From an uncultured Acidobacteriota bacterium (GTDB lineage Bacteria; Acidobacteriota; UBA6911; RPQK01; JAJDTT01): 64,000 nucleotides of DNA. This document shows, piece after piece, positions 57,749-64,000 of the stretch. The stretch spans positions 19,848 to 83,847 of the forward strand of contig CATOST010000028.1 in the NCBI GenBank assembly GCA_951812665.1, read 5' to 3'. Made by a program: the position numbers and the translations under genes. Below the pieces are notes generated by a model. The model was not told where the DNA came from. It made no database searches and worked only from the letters and a program-made list of their open reading frames with translations. How positions within the stretch are numbered: position 1 is the stretch's first letter; each line of letters starts with the position of its first letter.

Positions 57749-58792
57749 TCAGTCCGGGGACCCGGTCAACTCCTGCCGGACGATGCGGGTTCCGGCCACC
57801 ATGTTGCGCAGCTTATTGACCGTGATCCATCGCGGGAGCTGAAAGAAGCCGCAGTCGGGTACGATCCAGAGCTTCTCGGGCGGAATATATTGCAGAGCTG
57901 CGCGAATTCGGTCCGCCACGTCTGCGGGCTTCTCCCGGTAGAAGGACTTGATGTCGATGACGCCGACGCCGATGTCCCGTTCCTGGGACAGCTCGCGGCA
58001 GATCTTCAGCTCGTGCATCTCCCGGTTTGCGAACTCCAGAACGTACTCGTCGCACTTGGCCTCCAGCAGGTAGGAAATCATGGGCCCGTAATCCCGCTTG
58101 CCGCGGGGGCGCGACCCCAGGTTGCCGAAGCAGATGTGGAAGGCGATCCTGGCATCGACCCCTTCCACGCACCGGTTGTACAGGTCCAGGTACTCCTTCA
58201 GTTCCCCGGGGATGATGGCGAAGGAGGGCTCGTCCAACTGAATGTAATCGGCTCCCGCCTTAACCAGGTCCTTGAGTTCCTGGTTCACGACCTCGGCGAA
58301 TTCCCAGAACAGCTCCATGCGGTCGCGGTAGAACTCCCGCACCGACGAGTCCCTGAGGTGAATGGTGACGGTCAAGGGACCCGGACAGGTGGCCTTGACC
58401 GGTTTGTCGGTCTGGGTCTTCAGGTACTTGAACTCCTCGACCACGCCGAGTCCACGGGGGACGGCCACCTTTTCCCGCAGCCGGTACCGGGGCACCGAGT
58501 CGTAGGCGTACAAGCCCACCTTGCGAAGCGGCGCTTCCGATTCGATGCCTTCCATTTTCTCGTAGAAGCTCTGGACGAAGTGCCAGCGCCGCATTTCCCC
58601 GTCGGAAATGACGTCCACGCCGGCCCGTTCCATATCCCGGATGGCGATGCTCACGGCGTCATCGTAGAGTTCCCGTTTGTCGGTCTTGCCGTATTTTCCC
58701 GCCTCGATGGCCTCCAACGCGGTATAGAACCAGCTCGGAATGGCATGGCTGCCGATGACCGACGTGGGAAGCAGCGGAAGATTTTCCTTCAT
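57749..58792 (-). CDS. Cobalamin-independent methionine-synthase-like (MetE C-terminal) protein
   Basis: A 347-residue single-domain MetE_C barrel. The zinc ligands are in FHICFGN (His, Cys) and IVPDCGFFQLP (Cys), with YIQLDEPSFAI and VISDGEMRRWHF typical of the family. Such short forms include methyltransferases and epoxyalkane:coenzyme M transferase relatives, so methionine synthesis is not certain. ATG 58792 has GGAG about 12 nt upstream. It lies between the E2 gene (88 nt) and the thioesterase (31 nt). Confidence 0.88.
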   Translation of the reverse strand: MKENLPLLPTSVIGSHAIPSWFYTALEAIEAGKYGKTDKRELYDDAVSIAIRDMERAGVDVISDGEMRRWHFVQSFYEKMEGIESEAPLRKVGLYAYDSVPRYRLREKVAVPRGLGVVEEFKYLKTQTDKPVKATCPGPLTVTIHLRDSSVREFYRDRMELFWEFAEVVNQELKDLVKAGADYIQLDEPSFAIIPGELKEYLDLYNRCVEGVDARIAFHICFGNLGSRPRGKRDYGPMISYLLEAKCDEYVLEFANREMHELKICRELSQERDIGVGVIDIKSFYREKPADVADRIRAALQYIPPEKLWIVPDCGFFQLPRWITVNKLRNMVAGTRIVRQELTGSPD

Positions 58793-58880
58793 ATTTTCTT
58801 TATCTCCTCGGAGAAGCGCCAAATCGTAACACAGGCTCTTTGGGCACCCAAACGTCCGCCCCGGCCTCTTCTCTCACTCC

Positions 58881-60113
58881 TCACTTCCCCGCGTATTCTT
58901 CCGGGTGGGCGAACAGGTCCCGCAGTTCTTTCAGGAAGAGGCCGGCCGGGTGTCCGTCGACGGCCCGATGATCGAAGACCAGGCAGAGGTAGGCCGTGGG
59001 AACGACCTCCAACTGCCCGTCGACGGCCAACGGCCTGGGCTGGATCCGGCCGATTCCCAGAATCGCCACCTGGGGAGGATTGATGATGGGGGTGAACAGG
59101 TCGACGTGGGCGCCGCCCAGGTTGGTGATGGTGAAGGTCCCGTCGCTGACGTCGGCCAGATCCAGAGTTCCGTTCCGAGCCTTGCCGGCCAAGGACCGGC
59201 TTTCCTGGGCCAGTTGCTCCAGGTGCTTTTGGCCGGCATCTTTCAGAACCGGCACCACCAATCCCTGGTCCAGATGGACGGCCAGGCCGATGTTGATCCC
59301 ATCGTGGACTCGAACCTGGTTGTCCACCAGCGTGGCATTGAGGAGGGGATGTCGCTCCAACGCCAAGGCCACCGCCTTCGTCACCAGGTCGTTGAGGGAG
59401 ATCCGGATTCCGCAGCTGGACTCCCAGCGGGAGAGATTAGTCTCACGGAAATCCACCGTCCGGCTCATGTCCACGTGCATCACTTCCGTCACCCGGGGGA
59501 TCTCCCGCCAACTCTGGGAGAGACGCTGTGCTACCCGGCCCCGGGTTCCGGTCAGGGGAATCGTCCGGGCCACTCCGAGAGTAGACTCGGGTGCTTGGGC
59601 GGGCTGGGGAGGGGAAGCGGCGGCGGCGGCCGCACGCAGAATATCGTCCTTGGTGATCCGTCCGCCCGGGCCGGAACCGGCAACGGTGGCGGGATCCACG
59701 CCGTGCCGGGCGGCCAGCCTCCGGGCGACCGGAGAGATTCGCAAGCGGCCGGACTTGGCGGGCCGTTTGCGCCGCGGTGAGGGACGGGTCGCGGCTCCTG
59801 GTGCCTTCTTCCGAGCAGCCGGGGCTCCCTCCGGAGCCAACAGGCGAGCCGTCTCCGCCGGATCGGGGCTCTCACCGGGGGTCAACAGGATCGCCAGCAG
59901 CGCGCCGATGGGCCGCTCCTGGCCGGCGGGGACGACGATCTTGTGAAGCACGCCGTCCATGGGCGCCTCCACCTCGGTGGTCACCTTGTCGGTCTCCACC
60001 ATCAGCAGGGGGTCTCCCTTGGCGAGGCTGTCTCCCTCTTGTTTCAGCCACTCCAGAACCGTCCCCGATTCCATGGTATGGCCCAGGCTGGGCATTCCGA
60101 ATTTCACCGCCAT
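58881..60113 (-). CDS. 2-Oxoacid dehydrogenase E2 (dihydrolipoyl acyltransferase)
   Basis: A 410-residue E2. The lipoyl domain carries METDKV (Lys43). A basic Ala/Pro linker leads to the E3-binding domain RISPVARRLAARHGVDPATV, then a second linker and the catalytic core ending VFDHRAVDGHPAGLFLKEL, with His383 and Asp387 as active-site pair. It transfers the acyl group from E1 to coenzyme A. The E1 beta gene stops 12 nt upstream. The specific 2-oxoacid (pyruvate, acetoin or branched) cannot be told; no E3 gene is in the window. Confidence 0.95.
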   Translation of the reverse strand: MAVKFGMPSLGHTMESGTVLEWLKQEGDSLAKGDPLLMVETDKVTTEVEAPMDGVLHKIVVPAGQERPIGALLAILLTPGESPDPAETARLLAPEGAPAARKKAPGAATRPSPRRKRPAKSGRLRISPVARRLAARHGVDPATVAGSGPGGRITKDDILRAAAAAASPPQPAQAPESTLGVARTIPLTGTRGRVAQRLSQSWREIPRVTEVMHVDMSRTVDFRETNLSRWESSCGIRISLNDLVTKAVALALERHPLLNATLVDNQVRVHDGINIGLAVHLDQGLVVPVLKDAGQKHLEQLAQESRSLAGKARNGTLDLADVSDGTFTITNLGGAHVDLFTPIINPPQVAILGIGRIQPRPLAVDGQLEVVPTAYLCLVFDHRAVDGHPAGLFLKELRDLFAHPEEYAGK

Positions 60114-60125
60114 CAGGTTCGTCCT

Positions 60126-61097
60126 CTACGCGACCAGGTCCCGCGCCGCGGCGAGCAGTTTCTCGACGCTGGGCACCGCCAGCTTCTCCAACACGGGGCT
60201 GAAGGGCATGGGGACGTCGGCGGCGGCGACCCGCCGAACGGGGGCGTCCAGATAGTCGAAGCATTCTTCGGCGATCCGGGAGGACAGTTCCGCGCTTGAG
60301 CCTCCCCGGCGGACCTCTTCGTCGGTGACGATGGCCCGGTTGGTCTTCTCCACCGAGGAGAAAATCGTGTCCGCGTCCAGCGGGACCAGGGTCCGGGGAT
60401 CGATCACCTCCAGCTCGATGTCTTCCGCACTCAGGATCCGCGCCGCTTCCAGCGCCTTCCCCACCATGGGGCCGGACGCCACCACCGTAATATCATCCCC
60501 TTCGCGCTTGACGTCGGCCTGGCCGAAGGGAATCACGTATTCCGTGTCCGGAACCTCTCCCTTGACCGAGTAGAGGCGTTTGTACTCGATGAACATGACC
60601 GGGTCCCGGCCCCGCAGAGCCGACTTCATGAGCCCCTTGGCATCGCGGGGAGTGGAAGGAACCGCGACCTGCAAGCCGGGCACGTGCATGAACCAGGCTT
60701 CCAGGCTTTGTGAATGCTGGGCGGCGATCAACCTTGCCGAACCCGAGGGGAGCCGCAAAATCACCGGGACGTCGGTCTGGCCTCCGAACATGTAGCGGAC
60801 CTTGGCCATCTGATTGACCACTTCATCCATGGCGCAGGTGATGAAGTCGACGTACATGATCTCCGCCACCGGACGCAGTCCGCACATGGCGGCGCCGACG
60901 GCGGTGCCGACGATGGCGGCCTCGGAGATGGGGGTCTGCCGGATCCGGTCGGGGTACTTCTCGGCAATGCCCCGGGTGACCGCATAGGGTCCTCCGTGGG
61001 CGATCACGTCTTCGCCCAGGACGAAAATGCTCGAATCCCGGGCCATCTCCTCGTGCAGGGCTTCTCGAATCGCCTGGTTCATGGGTATCGAGGGCAT
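60126..61097 (-). CDS. 2-Oxoacid dehydrogenase E1 beta subunit
   Basis: A 323-residue transketolase-pyrimidine-domain protein. AIREALHEEMARDSSIFVLGEDV opens the fold, TPISEAAIVGTAVGAAMCGLRPVAEIMYVDF carries the Glu that activates thiamine diphosphate, and the C-terminal EVIDPRTLVPLDADTI the swivel domain. ATG 61097 has GGAGG 11 nt upstream. It pairs with E1 alpha, whose gene ends 34 nt upstream. Confidence 0.95.
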   Translation of the reverse strand: MPSIPMNQAIREALHEEMARDSSIFVLGEDVIAHGGPYAVTRGIAEKYPDRIRQTPISEAAIVGTAVGAAMCGLRPVAEIMYVDFITCAMDEVVNQMAKVRYMFGGQTDVPVILRLPSGSARLIAAQHSQSLEAWFMHVPGLQVAVPSTPRDAKGLMKSALRGRDPVMFIEYKRLYSVKGEVPDTEYVIPFGQADVKREGDDITVVASGPMVGKALEAARILSAEDIELEVIDPRTLVPLDADTIFSSVEKTNRAIVTDEEVRRGGSSAELSSRIAEECFDYLDAPVRRVAAADVPMPFSPVLEKLAVPSVEKLLAAARDLVA

Positions 61098-61131
61098 GAC
61101 GGGCTGGTCCTCCTTCTGGACGGTTCTTTTC

Positions 61132-62115
61132 TCACGCAACCGGGGTGGAGAAGACGTCGCGGGTCAACTCCTCCGGGCCGGGGTAGGGACTCACGTCCGC
61201 GAATCGCACCGCGTCGGCGATCTCCTCCTCCACCGATTTCCGGATCGACTCGGCTTCCTCAGCCGTCAGGATCCCCTCTTGGAGGAGATGGGCCCCAAGT
61301 CCCTGGATGGGATCGTGCTGGCCGGACCAGTCGGAAATCTCCTCTTTGGTCCGATACTGCTGAGGGTCCCCGAAGTTGTGGCCGTGGAAGCGGTAGGTCT
61401 TGCACTCCATCAAGGTGGGGCCCTCGCCTCGGCGGGCCCGCTCGACGGCTTCGCCGGCCGCCTCGTAGACGGCCAGGACGTCCATGCCGTTCACCTGAGA
61501 GCCGGGAATGCCGTAGGCGGAGGACATGGACGCCACGTCGGTCACCAGGGTGATCTCCTCCTGAGGCGTCCACTGGGCGTACTGGTTGTTCTCGCAGACG
61601 TAGACCACGGGGAGCCGCCAGACGGCCCCCAGGTTGATGTTCTCGTGGAAGGGTCCGCGATTGACGGCGCCGTCTCCGAAGAAACAGACGGCCACCTGCC
61701 CGCTCTCGCGCATCTGCGCGGCCAGGCCGGCTCCCGTGGCCAGACCGAACCCGCCCGCCACGATGCCGTTGGCTCCCAGCATCCCCACGGCGAAATCCGC
61801 GATGTGCATGGAGCCTCCCTTTCCCTTGCAGTAGCCGGTGACGCGCCCGAACAGCTCCGCCATCATGCGCCGGACGTCGGCGCCCTTGGAGATGCAGTGA
61901 CCGTGGCCCCGGTGGGTGGAGGTGATGTAATCGGCGTCGGTGAGATGGGCACAGATCCCGACTCCCACCGCCTCCTGTCCGATGTAGGTGTGCAGCGCCC
62001 CCAGGACCTTCCCCTGGCCGGATTGGTACTCCGCCTGCTCTTCGAACAGCCGGATGCGCCACATGGCGGCGTACATGTCCAGCAGTTGTTCCGTCGTCGG
62101 CCCTTCGATTCCCAT
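61132..62115 (-). CDS. 2-Oxoacid dehydrogenase E1 alpha subunit
   Basis: A 327-residue thiamine-diphosphate-binding subunit. The cofactor motif is GDGAVNRGPFHENINLGAVW..ENNQ, with HTYIGQEAVGVGICAHL and STHRGHGHCISKG as usual active-site regions and GKGGSMHIAD. I start at ATG 62115 (AAGGAG upstream); the longer frame would overlap the SDR gene. Its length fits the acetoin/pyruvate alpha2beta2 class better than branched-chain E1, an inference only. Confidence 0.95.
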   Translation of the reverse strand: MGIEGPTTEQLLDMYAAMWRIRLFEEQAEYQSGQGKVLGALHTYIGQEAVGVGICAHLTDADYITSTHRGHGHCISKGADVRRMMAELFGRVTGYCKGKGGSMHIADFAVGMLGANGIVAGGFGLATGAGLAAQMRESGQVAVCFFGDGAVNRGPFHENINLGAVWRLPVVYVCENNQYAQWTPQEEITLVTDVASMSSAYGIPGSQVNGMDVLAVYEAAGEAVERARRGEGPTLMECKTYRFHGHNFGDPQQYRTKEEISDWSGQHDPIQGLGAHLLQEGILTAEEAESIRKSVEEEIADAVRFADVSPYPGPEELTRDVFSTPVA

Positions 62116-62155
62116 GGCGATGGTTTCTCCTTCGTTTCTCAATTGCCGGCTCGGT

Positions 62156-62961
62156 TCAGCGAGCCAACCAACCCCCGTCCACGTACAGACTGTGCCCCGT
62201 GACCATGGCGGACGCGGAACTAGCCAGATAGAGAATCGCTCCGGCCATGTCTCCAACTTGGGCCACGCGACCCAGGGGAGTGTACTCCTCGATGGCCGTC
62301 CGCATCTCGGGAATGTGCAGAATGGACGCGGCCAGCGGCGTGTCGGTGAAGGTGGGAGCGATCTCGTTGACCCGGACTGCGTGGCGGCCCCATTCCGCGG
62401 CCAGCGCCCGGGTCAGGTTCACCACCGCCCCCTTGGCGGCGTGGTAGGCCGAGTTGGGATACATCCCGCCGCCGCCGTGGCCCAGGATGGACGAGATGTT
62501 GACGATGCTGCCGGCTCCCCGGGCCGCCATCCGGCGACCCGCTTCCCGGCAACACAGGAAGGTGGAGGTCAGGTTCCGGGTGAGGACCTCGTTCCAGTCC
62601 CCCAGGCTCATCTCCATGGCCGGAACGTGTTTCCCGCCTCCCACGCTGTTGACCAACACGTCCAGACGCCCGTATTCCTCCAGAACCTGCCCAAACCCGG
62701 CGGTCACCTCCGACTCCAGAGGGTCACGTCCCATTCCCGGACCGCGGCTTGTCCTCCAGCGCGGACAATCTCCGCCGCGACCCGCTCCGCCGCCTTCAAG
62801 TCGCGGTCGGCCACCACCACTGCGGCTCCGGCCTGGGCCAGGACGTGGGAAGCCATGCGGCCGATGCTGCCGCCCCCGCCGGTGACCACTGCCACTTGGC
62901 CGTCCAGGCGAAAGAGTCCGTCGACCGCTGGGACGGAGGCTGCAGACTGGTCGGAGGTCAT
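62156..62961 (-). pseudogene. SDR-family dehydrogenase split by a frameshift
   Basis: The N-terminal Rossmann half (LDGQVAVVTGGGGSIGRMAS, VVVADRDLKAAERVA, REWDVT) reads in one frame from ATG 62961; the rest (LESEVTAGFGQVLEEYGRLD, NSVGGGKH, NISSILGHGGGGMYPNSAYHAAKGAV with YHAAK, and VDGGW) in another. The frames meet near 62719-62725, where a single missing base after GACGTGACC would restore a standard 268-residue SDR with intact catalytic Ser, Tyr and Lys. The start overlaps the end of the upstream gene (ATGA). The lesion may be real or an assembly error. Confidence 0.85.
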
Positions 62962-64000
62962 GGCGCAGGTTCACCGGGAATCAGTCTCAGGGCGGCCTTG
63001 GAGAGTGTCAATTCCCCATCGGGAGCGGATTCGCGGAGACCGGCCTCCACCAGGTTTTCTCCTTGGCGCAAGGCGCCGGCCGTCAGTGCAAACGTCACGC
63101 GGGACGGATCCGTCTCCGCCTCGGGTTGGAGCAACTGCCCGCCCGCCAACGTCTTTCCATTGAGGTTCACGACGAGTTGTTCCGGCTTGGCCAAGGCGCC
63201 CTTCAGCTCGAGCGTGAGTTCGGCGCTTTCCAACCGTCCTTCCCGCTCCAGACGCGGCACGTCGTCACCGATGACGATGGGAACCCCGGTCCGGCTGCCC
63301 GGCTCCAAGCGCGCGGGTAGAACGCCGGCGCTGGAGATGAACGCGTAGGGGAACCAGACCTCTTCGGCGGCCGCGTAGATCTTCTCCCTGCCTTCCAGCG
63401 CCTTGGGGTCGTCGATGCCCTCCAGACAGGCGTAGACACGTTTCCGGAGCGCCCGCCACCGGGCCTCGTCGCGGATCTGCTCCCAGGGAGCAGTAAGATT
63501 CCAGAAATAGATGCCGTCGGCGCCGTCGGCGTACCACTTGGTGGCCAAGGCCCGGGTCATCTCGTTTCCCTTGCCGTCCATCAGTTGGCCGGGATTGTTG
63601 ATGCAGGGGTAGAGCGGCACGCCGTAGGCATGGGCGGCTTCAGCCATCTTCGCGACGGGCAGAGAGAAATGAGCGTAACCGCCTCCCAGGAACAGCATGT
63701 CCACCAGACCTTCGCGCATCCAGGCCTCCAGATCGAGGCCGATGCCCAGGGAACGTTCCAGATCGTCCGGAGTCCGAACCGCCAGCAGGAAAGGCCGTCC
63801 GCGCTCCTGTCCGATCTCGTCCATGCGCTGCCGAACCCTCCGGATGAAGGCAGTCATGAGGGAGATCTGCTCGGGGGGTGACAGCCTCTCCTTCGAAGAT
63901 GCTCTTGAAGAGGACGGGATGCCGGATGAAGTCCAGCTCGACGCCGTCCAGGTCGTATCGGAGGCAGACCTCCTCGATGATCTCGAACTTGCGGTCCCGG
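62958..64000 (-). CDS. Glycoside-hydrolase-like barrel protein, frameshifted, 5' partial
   Basis: From the window edge the frame reads RDRKFEIIEEVCLRYDLDGV, ELDFIRHP and FEGEAVTP, the catalytic-side strands of a family-10-like hydrolase barrel; it then shifts at a run of six G (63873-63878) and continues EQISLMTAFIRRVRQRMDEI, FLLAVRTPDD, GLVDMLFLGGGY, YPCINNP and GADGIYFWNL. The last 110 residues form a beta-sandwich. With five instead of six bases in the run the frame is continuous. The 5' end is outside. It overlaps the SDR gene start and heads the minus-strand convoy as seen here. Confidence 0.75.
   Translation of the reverse strand, partial: GTASSRSSRRSASDTTWTASSWTSSGIPSSSRASSKERLSPPEQISLMTAFIRRVRQRMDEIGQERGRPFLLAVRTPDDLERSLGIGLDLEAWMREGLVDMLFLGGGYAHFSLPVAKMAEAAHAYGVPLYPCINNPGQLMDGKGNEMTRALATKWYADGADGIYFWNLTAPWEQIRDEARWRALRKRVYACLEGIDDPKALEGREKIYAAAEEVWFPYAFISSAGVLPARLEPGSRTGVPIVIGDDVPRLEREGRLESAELTLELKGALAKPEQLVVNLNGKTLAGGQLLQPEAETDPSRVTFALTAGALRQGENLVEAGLRESAPDGELTLSKAALRLIPGEPAP

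Overview
The window is GC-rich, densely coding Gram-negative DNA. It encodes an outer-membrane beta-barrel protein, many long signal-peptide proteins (FG-GAP, PQQ-propeller and plant-type LRR proteins) and a Lol/FtsX-type ABC operon. The secreted 'FPxYxxGGGW...VYDPDGQ' sandwich repeat occurs five times here (twice in the giant gene at 4128-9632, twice at 48399-50942, once as a relic near 13.1 kb). From general knowledge that repeat is common in Acidobacteriota, so an uncultured acidobacterium is my best guess, unproven. I saw no rRNA, tRNA or CRISPR array.

Layout. 0-10 kb: the 3' part of a PQQ-propeller protein, an outer-membrane barrel, a cytochrome P450 and an 1834-residue secreted LRR protein ending in a metzincin-like protease. 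10-15 kb: a histidine kinase fused in one chain to an OmpR-type response regulator, preceded by helically phased TGACAAT direct repeats, then a PLP decarboxylase and a methyltransferase. 15.7-21 kb: a decaying accessory zone with an intact IS4/IS1634-type element, a start-less TRASH/YHS-like gene, an enolase-superfamily gene with an in-frame TGA, a truncated aldolase copy and a small orphan gene. 21-26 kb: a GcvT/DmdA-like ORF running into a STAS-like DUF4325 domain, an HD-domain protein, an intact HpcH/HpaI aldolase and a PA0069-type radical SAM protein. 26-34.7 kb: vapBC, a secreted cyclase, a secreted five-bladed-propeller protein, a lplT-plsC-aas triple fusion and an AzgA-type purine permease. 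34.9-41.4 kb: an FG-GAP protein, TfoX, two SDRs, a SLATT-like membrane protein and a PhyH dioxygenase. 41.4-47.4 kb: a solute symporter and an ATPase-FtsX permease-AttH operon. 47.6-53.3 kb: ferritin behind a Fur-box-like site, a Gly-Asp-tailed secreted protein, an Asp/Asn-hydroxylase-like gene and an antisense-overlapping unknown. 53.4-64 kb: acyl-CoA synthetase and acyl-CoA dehydrogenase facing a nine-gene minus-strand convoy (glycoside-hydrolase-like, SDR, E1 alpha, E1 beta, E2, MetE-like, hotdog thioesterase, enoyl-CoA hydratase) that suggests 2-oxoacid and acyl-CoA catabolism; no E3 gene is in view.

The signal that the genes do not explain is a set of short intergenic hairpin elements. 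Family A pairs GAGAAGG with CCTTCTC around GGACAGTCA. Family B is a two-stem composite (GGGGAC..GTCCCC stem, a conserved linker, then a GGCGATT..AATCGCC stem). Family C is a MITE-like element with GTAGGGGCG ends. About twenty copies sit at gene ends, between convergent genes, and in two places inside reading frames where they appear to form the protein tail or linker. Several genes also carry single-base or stop-codon lesions, two of them in homopolymers, so either genuine decay or assembly error must be separated by read-level checks.
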